From Orobanche coerulescens (taxonomy: Eukaryota; Streptophyta; Magnoliopsida; Lamiales; Orobanchaceae), in NCBI GenBank assembly GCA_033398695.1, contig CM065815.1:102328501-102392500 (forward strand): a stretch of DNA of 64,000 nt. Direction: 5' to 3'. Numbering within the stretch: position 1 is the first letter of the stretch; each line of letters starts with the position of its first letter. Of this stretch, positions 21,384 through 31,771 are shown piece by piece. Under the pieces are notes generated by a model. That model searched no databases and was not told where the DNA came from. It saw nothing but the letters and a program-made list of their open reading frames with translations. A program made the translations under genes and the position numbers.

Positions 21384-22610
21384 ATGGACTTTTCCAATAC
21401 CGAATTCTTGGTAAAGCTACGTGATGCTTTACATGACTTACCGGAACCTCGACGAGGAGGAGAAGGCCTGTGTTCCCCACGTCATACTAACGAGTTCGAG
21501 TTGAACGAACTTCCAAAGTTCATCGGAGGTGCCGACCCCGAAATTTATTTGGAATGGGAACGTAAGATGGATTGCTTGTTCGAGTTTAAAGGTCTTGACG
21601 ATGAGAAGCGTTGCAGATATGCAATTATCAAGTTGGTTAAAGGCGCTTCAGTTTGGTTCGAATTAAAGAAGAAGCAAAGGACTCGTGCTGGAAAAAACAA
21701 GATCCGTTCGTGGGAGTCGTTGAAAAGAAAACTTCGCAAGAGATACGTACCTTTCGGCTCGAGTTCGGCTCTCAAAATCATAACAACATCAGCCCCCAAC
21801 TCGGTTTCTAAAACTCGACCGCCTAATGAGACGAGTTTGCTGGAGGTGAGTTGTTTCATTGGCCAAGGGTTCGATCATGTGCAAGATGTTTGCCCGACTC
21901 TTGCTACCCGAGACGAGTTAATAGCCGAGGAAGAACAAGAAAGGCTAGGCGACATTCTCAAGTTTGATATAGAGGACGAAGGAGAAGAAGAATGTGTAGT
22001 TTACGATGCTCCCGATTATGATACAGACTTAGTTCTTCGTACTTTAGAAACCAAATCGGTTTCAAATGATTTGGAGCATCAGGACGAGTTAACGAGTGAG
22101 GAACTCACAAGTATACTTTTAAGTTCTACACAACCGTCCGTTTCCCGAGCTACAGAAGATGAAGAGATTGAGGACAAGGCGATTGTTCCCCAAAATTTCT
22201 ATGAGGTTATTTCTATTAAAAAATTGGAGGATCCCAATCCAATTGTTCTCATTGATCCGGTTCCCGACACCGACCAACGTAAAAGCTATGTGGCTACATG
22301 TGACTGGAAAATAGTAAAAGACGGACTCATTGATGAAAGGAATGAGGACAAGATTTGTGCCCACATGACGCCGGAAATGGAAATTATTCCGTTAAACCAC
22401 AAATCGTTTTTTGGGGATTCCGTTAAGGGAAATGGTAGACACCTAGATACGTCGTTTGTTTTTATTTTGCAGGTTGGTCTTTTAAAAATGCAATCCCAAG
22501 CAAACGTCAACACATCCGACGAAAATTACATCTTCAACCCGGGAGGAGCACAACCCTATCCGGAATACCAACCGTCCTTGGACTTTAGATTCGAGGACGA
22601 ATCTCTTTAA
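21384..22610 (+). CDS. gag: Truncated Gag-like protein with acidic tail, array unit 1
   Basis: 408 residues, starting MDFSNTEFLVKL, the same start type as J, L and G. Residues 40-123 match the N-terminal capsid-type gag region of G (LEWERKMDCLFEFKGLDDEK, SWESLKRKLRKRYVP). The next about 120 residues of G's gag are missing. A degenerate zinc knuckle follows: C157, then Gly160 where Cys is expected, H165, C170. A Glu/Asp-rich tail matches G as far as APDYDT and LVLRTLE. Where G begins protease, this protein instead has about 180 residues of unknown kind. The stop falls just before the polypurine tract. The frame is intact, so it may be translated. Confidence 0.82.
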   Translation: MDFSNTEFLVKLRDALHDLPEPRRGGEGLCSPRHTNEFELNELPKFIGGADPEIYLEWERKMDCLFEFKGLDDEKRCRYAIIKLVKGASVWFELKKKQRTRAGKNKIRSWESLKRKLRKRYVPFGSSSALKIITTSAPNSVSKTRPPNETSLLEVSCFIGQGFDHVQDVCPTLATRDELIAEEEQERLGDILKFDIEDEGEEECVVYDAPDYDTDLVLRTLETKSVSNDLEHQDELTSEELTSILLSSTQPSVSRATEDEEIEDKAIVPQNFYEVISIKKLEDPNPIVLIDPVPDTDQRKSYVATCDWKIVKDGLIDERNEDKICAHMTPEMEIIPLNHKSFFGDSVKGNGRHLDTSFVFILQVGLLKMQSQANVNTSDENYIFNPGGAQPYPEYQPSLDFRFEDESL

Positions 22611-22622
22611 AGGAAGAGGGGA
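22608..22622 (+). other. Polypurine tract, array unit 1
   Basis: TAAAGGAAGAGGGGA before LTR 2. Same sequence before LTR 3 and LTR 4. Confidence 0.88.
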
Positions 22623-23875
22623 TGATACGAGATCGACATGGCCAACCGAAGAAAGACGACGTATACGACCATGCAACCATGCATACGGCCATGCACACAC
22701 ATGCACCTACACGACATGCAATTACTTCTTTGGACGAGACGACTAACACGAGACTTGAAGTAACCTTGAATATATTTTACGTATGCATGAAGAAATTATG
22801 AACCATGCACTCACCCACCTTCTTCATGCATTGAAACCGATCCCTCCCTTGAATAAGTCACCTACATGGCAACAAAGTCGTCAAAGCATGATAATAATAA
22901 TCAAGAATCAAACCAAAGTCTTCTAACATGATTAGTTATTTTATTTTGTTTCTTGTCTTTGGTGAAGATTTGCTCAAGATTGACTAGTCATGATCCGAAA
23001 TTTACTAGTCGGAGAGAAAAAGGCGAAAAGCGGACAAAATTACCAATTCCTGCGTATGACTACTTCGTAGCAGCTTTTGGTATTTTAATCATAACTCTCT
23101 CATACGAAGTCCGATTTAGGTGATTCAAGCGCCATGGAAAGATAAAAGAAAGATCTATAAATCATGTGAAATGGTCCAAGGTCCAATTATGCTTCTATCA
23201 AGACACACGAACCGTTCAAATGTGCAGTGATTTTTATGGCCGAAAATTGACAAAGATTTGTGAAGATTTGGTGAAGACTTGAAGGAAGAAGATGCCAAGA
23301 AGTCCCTTTCATGATCAAGTCATTGTCAAGCCTTACAATATATCACATGAGGAGGATCTTGTCCACTCCTTCTTGAAGCCCCACGGCCGATTTGTACAAG
23401 GAAGGAGCCAAAATGTTGTGATTTCTTGTCAAAGTCTTTGTAGATAGTTTAATAAGTGCTTGTATTTTAGCTAGATTTGGTGTGATTTTCTTTGGCCTTG
23501 TTAGGAGTCATTATGGCTATATAATAGCCTCACCCTCAACCCTTTGGAATTATCTTGAAAGTTATAAATATTGTATTTCTCTTGAAATATACGTTGAACG
23601 AGTTCAACAAAATCTTGGTTATTATTTCGACGCGTCTCGAATTATAACTTGATCAATTCTCAATAGGTCTTGAGGAGAGATTATCTTTATCGAGTTATAG
23701 GTCTAATTCGATAAAACACATTCAATCCCATACACTACCCTACCTCACTACGAAACCATATAAATTCGGCCACCACCTTTTATTTTCGTTGTTACTTTGA
23801 TACTTGTAAAAACCGTGATAATCTTCCGTTGTATTTTATACGTTTTACGTACACTTATATACGTAATTCGTATCA
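22623..23875 (+). repeat. Array LTR 2
   Basis: 1253 bases, TGATACGAG...GTATCA. It serves as 3' LTR of unit 1 and 5' LTR of unit 2. Followed by a primer site and the PBS hairpin (23890-23911). Confidence 0.92.
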
Positions 23876-24134
23876 TAAGTGGTATCGGAGCCCAAGGTCA
23901 TCTCCTTGGGCGATTTATTCAACGGATTTTTTTTTTGAGATTAGCGCAGTCGGAAGAAAACAAAGTTTCCCGTGGATTCGACCGTTGGATCGTCACGAAA
24001 TTTTGACAAAAGTAAGCCAACTCATTGAACTACAGTCTGAACGGTGGAGATCAGATTCTTTGATCATCTTCTTGGTTCATTCTTCACGGATTTCTTGGCA
24101 AATTTTCTGTCCGATTTCTTGATCATTAGAAGAG

Positions 24135-25354
24135 ATGGACTTTTCCAATACCGAATTCTTGGTAAAGCTACGTGATGCTTTACATGACTTACCGGAACCT
24201 CGACGAGGAGGAGAAGGCCTGTGTTCCCCACGTCATACTAACGAGTTCGAGTTGAACGAACTTCCAAAGTTCATCGGAGGTGCCGACCCCGAAATTTATT
24301 TGGAATGGGAACGTAAGATGGATTGCTTGTTCGAGTTTAAAGGTCTTGACGATGAGAAGCGCGTATATGCAATTATCAAGTTGGTTAAAGGCGCTTGATT
24401 TGGTTCGAATTAAAGAAGAAGCAAAGGACTCGTCTTTGGAAAAACAAGATCCGTTCGTGGGAGTCGTTGAAAAGAAAACTTCGCAAGAGATACGTACCTT
24501 TCGGCTCGAGTTCGGCTCTCAAAATCATAACAACATCAGCCCCAACTCGGTTTCTAAAACTCGACCGCCTAATGAGACGAGTTTGCCGGAGGTGAGTTGT
24601 TTCATTGGCCAAGGGTTCGATCATGTGCAAGATGTTTGCCCGACTCTTGCTACCCGAGACGAGTTAATAGCCGAGGAAGAACAAGAAAGGCTAGGCGACA
24701 TTCTCAAGTTTGATATAGAGGACGAAGGAGAAGAAGAATGTGTAGTTTACGATGCTCCCGATTATGATACGACTTAGTTCTTCGTACTTTAGAAACCAAA
24801 TCGGTTTCAAATGATTTGGAGCATCAGGACGAGTTAACGAGTGAGGAACTCACAAGTATACTTTTAAGTTCTACACAACCGTCCGTTTCCCGAGCTACAG
24901 AAGATGAAGAGATTGAGGACAAGGCGATTGTTCCCCAAAATTTCTATGAGGTTATTTCTATTAAAAATTGGAGGATCCCAATCCAATTGTTCTCATTGAT
25001 CCGGTTCAGACACCGACCAACGAAAAGCTATGTGGCTACATGTGACTGGAAAATAGTAAAAGACGGACTCATTGATGAAAGGAATGAGGACAAGATTTGT
25101 GCCCACATGACGCCTAAATGGAAATTATTCCGTTAAACCACAAATCGCTTTTGGGGATTCCGTTAAGGGAAATGGTAGACACCTAGATACGCTGCTTGTT
25201 TTTATTTTGCAGTTGGTCTTTTAAAAATGCAATCCCAAGCAAACGTCAACACATCCGACGAAAATTACATCTTCAACCCGGAGGAGCACAACCCTATCCG
25301 AATACCAACCGTCCTTGGACTTTAGATTCGAGGACGAATCTCTTTAAAGGAAGA
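24135..25354 (+). pseudogene. gag: Broken Gag-like gene, array unit 2
   Basis: Homologue of the unit 1 gene, damaged by many 1-3 base deletions. It loses codons after DDEKR, hits a stop at about 24396 (GCTTGATTTGG against GCTTCAGTTTGG) and is frameshifted again near 24775, 24968, 25007, 25115 and 25280. It cannot make the full protein. Almost all lesions are short deletions, often in runs of one base. That could be decay, or consensus error in long-read assembly. Confidence 0.85.
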
Positions 25355-25359
25355 GGGGA

Positions 25360-26617
25360 TGATACGAGATCGACATGGCCAACCGAAGAAAGACGACGTA
25401 TACGACCATGCAACCATGCATACGGCCATGCACACACATGCACCTACACGACATGCAATTACTTCTTTGGACGAGACGACTAACACGAGACTTGAAGTAA
25501 CCTTGAATATATTTTACGTATGCATGAAGAAATTATGAACCATGCACTCACCCACCTTCTTCATGCATTGAAACCGATCCCTCCCTTGAATAAGTCACCT
25601 ACATGGCAACAAAGTCGTCAAAGCATGATAATAATAATCAAGAATCAAACCAAAGTCTTCTAACATGATTAGTTATTTTATTTTGTTTCTTGTCTTTGGT
25701 GAAGATTTGCTCAAGATTGACTAGTCATGATCCGAAATTTACTAGTCGGAGAGAAAAAGGCGAAAAAGCGGACAAAATTACCAATTCCCATGCGTATGAC
25801 TACTTCGTAGCAGTTTTGGTATTTTAATCATAACTCTCTCATACGAAGTCCGATTTAGGTGATTCAAGCGGCCATGGAAAGATAAAAGAAAGATCTATAA
25901 ATCATGTGAAATGGTCCAAGGTCCAATTATGCTTCTATCAAGACACACGAACCGTTCAAATGTGCAGTGATTTTTATGGCCGAAAATTGACAAAGATTTG
26001 TGAAGATTTGGTGAAGACTTGAAGGAAGAAGATGCCAAGAAGTCCCTTTCATGATCAAGTCATTGTCAAGCCTTACAATATATCACATGAGGAGGATCTT
26101 GTCCACTCCTTCTTGGAAGCCCCACGGCCGATTTGTACAAGGAAGGAGCCAAAATGTTGTGATTTCTTGTCAAAGTCTTTGTAGATAGTTTAATAAGTGC
26201 TTGTATTTTAGCTAGATTTGGTGTGATTTTCTTTGGCCTTGTTAGGAGTCATTATGGCTATATAATAGCCTCACCCTCAACCCTTTGGAATTATCTTGAA
26301 AGTTATAAATATTGTATTTCTCTTGAAATATACGTTGAACGAGTTCAACAAAATCTTGGTTATTATTTCGACGCGTCTCGAATTATAACTTGATCAATTC
26401 TCAATAGGTCTTGAGGAGAGATTATCTTTATCGAGTTATAGGTCTAATTCGATAAAACACATTCAATCCCATACACTACCCTACCTCACGGCCGAAACCA
26501 TATAAATTCGGCCACCACCTTTTATTTTCGTTGTTACTTTGATACTTGTAAAAACCGTGATAATCTTCCGTTGTATTTTATACGTTTTACGTACACTTAT
26601 ATACGTAATTCGTATCA
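25360..26617 (+). repeat. Array LTR 3
   Basis: 1258 bases. Near its 3' end the plus strand reads CTCACGGCCGAAACC, where LTRs 1 and 2 read CTCACTACGAAACC. Followed by the primer site at 26622 and hairpin 26632-26653. Confidence 0.92.
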
Positions 26618-26876
26618 TAAGTGGTATCGGAGCCCAAGGTCATCTCCTTGGGCGATTTATTCAACGGATTTTTTTTTTGAGATTAGCGCAGTCGGAAGAA
26701 AACAAAGTTTCCCGTGGATTCGACCGTTGGATCGTCACGAAATTTTGACAAAAGTAAGCCAACTCATTGAACTACAGTCTGAACGGTGGAGATCAGATTC
26801 TTTGATCATCTTCTTGGTTCATTCTTCACGGATTTCTTGGCAAATTTTCTGTCCGATTTCTTGATCATTAGAAGAG

Positions 26877-28241
26877 ATGGACTTTTCCAATACCGAATTC
26901 TTGGTAAAGCTACGTGATGCTTTACATGACTTACCGGAACCTCGACGAGGAGGAGAAGGCCTGTGTTCCCCACGTCATACTAACGAGTTCGAGTTGAACG
27001 AACTTCCAAAGTTCATCGGAGGTGCCGACCCCGAAATTTATTTGGAATGGGAACGTAAGATGGATTGCTTGTTCGAGTTTAAAGGTCTTGACGATGAGAA
27101 GCGTTGCAGATATGCAATTATCAAGTTGGTTAAAGGCGCTTCAGTTTGGTTCGAATTAAAGAAGAAGCAAAGGACTCGTGCTGGAAAAAACAAGATCCGT
27201 TCGTGGGAGTCGTTGAAAAGAAAACTTCGCAAGAGATACGTACCTTTCGGCTCGAGTTCGGCTCTCAAAATCATAACAACATCAGCCCCCAACTCGGTTT
27301 CTAAAACTCTCGACTGGCCTAATGAGACGAGTTTGCTGGAGGTGAGTTGTTTCATTGGCCAAGGGTTCGATCATGTGCAAGATGTTTGCCCGACTCTTGC
27401 TACCCGAGACGAGTTAATAGCCGAGGAAGAACAAGAAAGGCTAGGCGACATTCTCAAGTTTGATATAGAGGACGAAGGAGAAGAAGAATGTGTAGTTTAC
27501 GATGCTCCCGATTATGATACAGACTTAGTTCTTCGTACTTTAGAAACCAAATCGGTTTCAAATGATTTGGAGCATCAGGACGAGTTAACGAGTGAGGAAC
27601 TCACAAGTATACTTTTAAGTTCTACACAACCGTCCGTTTCCCGAGCTACAGAAGATGAAGAGATTGAGGACAAGGCGATTGTTCCCCAAAATTTCTATGA
27701 GGTTATTTCTATTAAAAAATTGGAGGATCCCAATCCAATTGTTCTCATTGATCCGGTTCCCGACACCGACCAACGTAAAAGCTATGTGGCTACATGTGAC
27801 TGGAAAATAGTAAAAGACGGACTCATTGATGAAAGGAATGAGGACAAGATTTGTGCCCACATGACGCCGGAAATGGAAATTATTCCGTTAAACCACAAAT
27901 CGTTTTTTGGGGATTCCGTTAAGGGAAATGGTAGACACCTAGATACGTCGTTTGTTTTTATTTTGCAGGTTGGTCTTTTAAAAATGCAATCCCAAGCAAA
28001 CGTCAACACATCCGACGAAAATTACATCTTCAACCCGGGAGGAGCACAACCCTATCCGAATACCAACCGTCCTTGGACTTTAGATTCGAGGACGAATCTC
28101 TTTAAAGGAAGAGGGGATGATACGAGATCGACATGGCCAACCGAAGAAAGACGACGTATACGACCATGCAACCATGCATACGGCCATGCACACACATGCA
28201 CCTACACGACATGCAATTACTTCTTTGGACGAGACGACTAA
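26877..28241 (+). CDS. gag: Gag-like protein, array unit 3, reading into LTR 4
   Basis: 454 codons. Nearly identical to the unit 1 protein up to about residue 395, with an insertion of two or three bases near 27308 that locally changes the linker (SKTLDWPNETS) and restores the frame. A one-base loss near 28057 then shifts the C-terminus, so the frame runs through the polypurine tract and about 120 bases into LTR 4. The changed tail (NTNRPWTLDSRTNLFKGRGDD) is probably not native. The same CFIG zinc-knuckle defect as in unit 1 is present. Confidence 0.78.
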   Translation: MDFSNTEFLVKLRDALHDLPEPRRGGEGLCSPRHTNEFELNELPKFIGGADPEIYLEWERKMDCLFEFKGLDDEKRCRYAIIKLVKGASVWFELKKKQRTRAGKNKIRSWESLKRKLRKRYVPFGSSSALKIITTSAPNSVSKTLDWPNETSLLEVSCFIGQGFDHVQDVCPTLATRDELIAEEEQERLGDILKFDIEDEGEEECVVYDAPDYDTDLVLRTLETKSVSNDLEHQDELTSEELTSILLSSTQPSVSRATEDEEIEDKAIVPQNFYEVISIKKLEDPNPIVLIDPVPDTDQRKSYVATCDWKIVKDGLIDERNEDKICAHMTPEMEIIPLNHKSFFGDSVKGNGRHLDTSFVFILQVGLLKMQSQANVNTSDENYIFNPGGAQPYPNTNRPWTLDSRTNLFKGRGDDTRSTWPTEERRRIRPCNHAYGHAHTCTYTTCNYFFGRDD

Positions 28242-29374
28242 CACGAGACTTGAAGTAACCTTGAATATATTTTACGTATGCATGAAGAAATTATGAACCA
28301 TGCACTCACCCACCTTCTTCATGCATTGAAACCGATCCCTCCCTTGAATAAGTCACCTACATGGCAACAAAGTCGTCAAAGCATGATAATAATAATCAAG
28401 AATCAAACCAAAGTCTTCTAACATGATTAGTTATTTTATTTTGTTTCTTGTCTTTGGTGAAGATTTGCTCAAGATTGACTAGTCATGATCCGAAATTTAC
28501 TAGTCGGAGAGAAAAAGGCGAAAAAGCGGACAAAATTACCAATTCCCGCGCGTATGACTACTTCGTAGCAGTTTTGGTATTTTAATCATAACTCTCTCAT
28601 ACGAAGTCCGATTTAGGTGATTCAAGCGGCCATGGAAAGATAAAAGAAAGATCTATAAATCATGTGAAATGGTCCAAGGTCCAATTATGCTTCTATCAAG
28701 ACACACGAACCGTTCAAATGTGCAGTGATTTTTATGGCCGAAAATTGACAAAGATTTGTGAAGATTTGGTGAAGACTTGAAGGAAGAAGATGCCAAGAAG
28801 TCCCTTTCATGATCAAGTCATTGTCAAGCCTTACAATATATCACATGAGGAGGATCTTGTCCACTCCTTCTTGGAAGCCCCACGGCCGATTTGTACAAGG
28901 AAGGAGCCAAAATGTTGTGATTTCTTGTCAAAGTCTTTGTAGATAGTTTAATAAGTGCTTGTATTTTAGCTAGATTTGGTGTGATTTTCTTTGGCCTTGT
29001 TAGGAGTCATTATGGCTATATAATAGCCTCACCCTCAACCCTTTGGAATTATCTTGAAAGTTATAAATATTGTATTTCTCTTGAAATATACGTTGAACGA
29101 GTTCAACAAAATCTTGGTTATTATTTCGACGCGTCTCGAATTATAACTTGATCAATTCTCAATAGGTCTTGAGGAGAGATTATCTTTATCGAGTTATAGG
29201 TCTAATTCGATAAAACACATTCAATCCCATACACTACCCTACCTCACTACTAAACCATATAAATTCGGCCACCACCTTTTATTTTCGTTGTTACTTTGAT
29301 ACTTGTAAAAACCGTGATAATCTTCCATTGTATTTTATACGTTTTACGTACACTTATATACGTAATTCGTATCA
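28118..29374 (+). repeat. Array LTR 4
   Basis: 1257 bases, the terminal 3' LTR; ends GTATCA and is followed by the target repeat CAATC. Confidence 0.93.
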
Positions 29375-29802
29375 CAATCTCATTGTTCAATCAATTTATT
29401 CATCACTCAGTCAATCTCGTTGATTCAGTCAATTCATTCATCACTCAGTTAATCTCATCGCTCAGTTAATTCATTATCACTCAGTCAATCTCATTGTTCA
29501 ATTAATTCATTAACCATCCAGTCCATCTCACGGTTCAGTTGTTGATCTGTGAAACAAATTTTCAACCTTGTTAACTTGTTCAAGGTAATCATTTCAGGAA
29601 TTTCATCAGATAGTCTTATCACCTCACTTGATCTTTCATGCAATCTTATCGTATTCCGACGTCATGTCGACGATCGTTTTATTGCATTATTAATGCATTC
29701 ATTGTGTTAGAGCGTGTATGCTCATTGTTATCTTTCCGTCTCGTAATCATAATGCGATATTCATGCGGGATCTATAATTATCATGTGGCTTTCTGCTCCA
29801 GT
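29375..29802 (+). other. Second half of the D leader
   Basis: Continues the TCACTCAGT-type minisatellite to about 29530, then unique sequence up to the gag start. No gene. A longer gag reading starting at 29638 would add 55 residues without homology. Confidence 0.7.
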
Positions 29803-31080
29803 ATGGATAGAGCTGTCCGAGGACGCAAGGGAAGAGGCCGCAGTACGGACCAGAACCCGGGATCTTGTATGAACGCCCGCGCGGATGCGAGGGTTAACAT
29901 GTGTTCATCAGATAGATATGCGACTCATTCATTGTCAGATAATCATTCACCGTCAGGGAGTCGTACCCGAGAAGCAGCTCACTCGGAAGGTGTTCGGGTT
30001 GACCCATTCATATTTTTGCAGGGCATGATGGCCCAGATGACTCATATAACGCGAATAGTGGAAGCCATGCAGACCTCGATGGTTCGTGGTCCACCGCAAC
30101 AGGGACTCCAGGTGCCGTTTCATGGACAGACTGAGGGAGTGAATCAGATTGTTGGCGATATCTCTCGTCAGAGTCTGCCTACTTTTGAGGGTTCGTCGGA
30201 ACCAGCTGATATTGTTCATTGGCTTGAGCATTTTGATAAACTCTTCGACATGGTTCAGTGTCCGGAAGAGAGTAAAGTGGCAGTAGCGGCTTATTACTTG
30301 AATAAGGGTGCTTATTCGTGGTGGCTTTCTGTGAAACCCACCGATCGCGATTGTGGTTGGAGTGAGTTCAAGACCCTCATGTTAGAGAGGTATTATCCGG
30401 CTCCACTTCGTAAAGCCAAGTTGTCAGAGGTTTTGAACCCCGAACCGGTCGAGGACGAGGGTGTTATTGTCATTGCTGAGAAGTTTCAGGGACTACTTCA
30501 GTTTGCTTCGTCAGTTATCCGTACTGAGGCGGATAAGATCAAATATTTTAGCAAAAGGCTAAATCCGCAGTTGAGGATGCAGTTGTTCAATCACAATTGT
30601 AGTTCACTTAGCAAATTCATCGGGAAGGCTCTTGGAGCGGAGCTTTTGATCAAGGAGCTTACTCAGAAGCATCCTTCAGTTTCTTCGGGTGAGAGGACTA
30701 GAGTGCCGGCTCGTTCAGAGGGACATCGGGCTCCGACGTCCAAGGGGTCATTTTCTAGTCGTCTTCGTGCCGGGATAGCATCTTCCTCTCAGGCGACGAG
30801 TTCGACTGTTGTTTGCTTTAACTGTGATTCAGCAGGTCACGTTAGTACCCGGTGTACGGTGCCAGCTATTGTTTGTTTTCTGTGCGGGAGGCAGGGACAC
30901 CGGCATAAATACTGCAGGAGTTCTAGTGCCAGTAAATCTCAAAAGAACTCAAGGGCCTCGAGAGACTTCGTTACTCCATCCCGTGCATCATCCAAGGGAC
31001 TTTATCAGGCCTCGAGGGCCAGAGGTAAGGACATTCATCACCGGTTTGAACAAGTTAATTCTTGTTCGTTAGTAGTATAA
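29803..31080 (+). CDS. gag: Gag protein of element D
   Basis: 425 residues if started at ATG 29803, chosen because the following RGRKGRGRST is the basic start typical of Tekay-like Gag; the frame is open from 29638. The capsid-type domain (DIVHWLEHFDKLFD, YSWWLSVKPTDRD, FKTLMLERYYP) lies in the middle third. Two intact CCHC knuckles, CFNCDSAGHVSTRC and CFLCGRQGHRHKYC, span about 30814-30920. The frame is intact. It stops before any protease motif and nothing after it encodes pol. Gag would form the particle around its own RNA, with pol supplied by a relative. Divergent from B's Gag but the same layout. Confidence 0.88.
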   Translation: MDRAVRGRKGRGRSTDQNPGSCMNARADARVNMCSSDRYATHSLSDNHSPSGSRTREAAHSEGVRVDPFIFLQGMMAQMTHITRIVEAMQTSMVRGPPQQGLQVPFHGQTEGVNQIVGDISRQSLPTFEGSSEPADIVHWLEHFDKLFDMVQCPEESKVAVAAYYLNKGAYSWWLSVKPTDRDCGWSEFKTLMLERYYPAPLRKAKLSEVLNPEPVEDEGVIVIAEKFQGLLQFASSVIRTEADKIKYFSKRLNPQLRMQLFNHNCSSLSKFIGKALGAELLIKELTQKHPSVSSGERTRVPARSEGHRAPTSKGSFSSRLRAGIASSSQATSSTVVCFNCDSAGHVSTRCTVPAIVCFLCGRQGHRHKYCRSSSASKSQKNSRASRDFVTPSRASSKGLYQASRARGKDIHHRFEQVNSCSLVV

Positions 31081-31756
31081 TCGTTCATTTCGTTGTCGTT
31101 CATTCATTCATATAATTCATTCATCATACATCAATCATGTTGAGACTTGTCATCATGAAACTAATCACTCAATTCATGAGGAACAACGGCCCCAATAATT
31201 TCACTTGAACTATCACTCATGACGTTATTAATTCACCTTGGTGAGTCATTCTTAATCCTTGCCGGATTTATAGTCATTTATCATTCATCATTCATTTTAG
31301 TCACCTTCATTCTCGTGACCTTCTGAGATCTTATTTAGCGGTGAGTTCATCTTCGGATATACCTTAAATCGTTGAGATAGAGGAGATCGATGATATGGAA
31401 GGATATCGATGTTGGGTACATTTGAGGTGTAGCCTTGTTTTTGGATGACTGTGTAAATCTATCCGTAATAATGTATCGTGACTGTGGATCATTTATTGTT
31501 GATCTATTTTATGATGATCATATTCGAAAATCTGGAGATTTGGGTCATTTGTTGAGTATTCGTCCCTTTGGCGTTGTACTCAAGATTTCGTGATAATTTG
31601 GAAATCGTTCACTGTGATTCGAGACATCAAGTCTTGGGTACTTGGGCGTGCGATTGATTTGGTCCCGGGGACTATTTGGGCATTATTGTTTTCAGATCAT
31701 GATGGATAGTTCATATCCCGAGTTGTTTACCCTTAGTTTCGAGGACGAAACTCATT
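31081..31756 (+). other. 3' untranslated region of element D, no gene seen
   Basis: About 675 bases between the gag stop and the polypurine tract. No RT, RNase H or integrase motif in any frame. This is what remains where autonomous relatives carry pol. Confidence 0.7.
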
Positions 31757-31771
31757 TTAAGGGGGGGAGTA
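31757..31771 (+). other. Polypurine tract of element D
   Basis: TTAAGGGGGGGAGTA directly before the right LTR. Confidence 0.9.

Larger units (their letters stand above)
19860..29374 (+). mobile_element. Triple-tandem non-autonomous CRM-type element (array)
   Basis: Four LTRs alternate with three internal regions: LTR at 19860, 22623, 25360 and 28118, a period of 2.74-2.76 kb. The whole block has a single pair of target repeats, CAATC (19855-19859 and 29375-29379). It therefore entered as one insertion and multiplied by unequal LTR recombination, or entered as a multimer. Each unit has a primer site, a truncated gag-like gene and a polypurine tract, and none has pol. LTRs 2-4 share small differences from LTR 1. 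Confidence 0.93.

Noticed and set aside
19860..29374. Considered as a centromeric satellite array
   Set aside because: Each unit has full LTR, primer site, gag and polypurine tract, and the block has one target duplication; it is a tandem retrotransposon.
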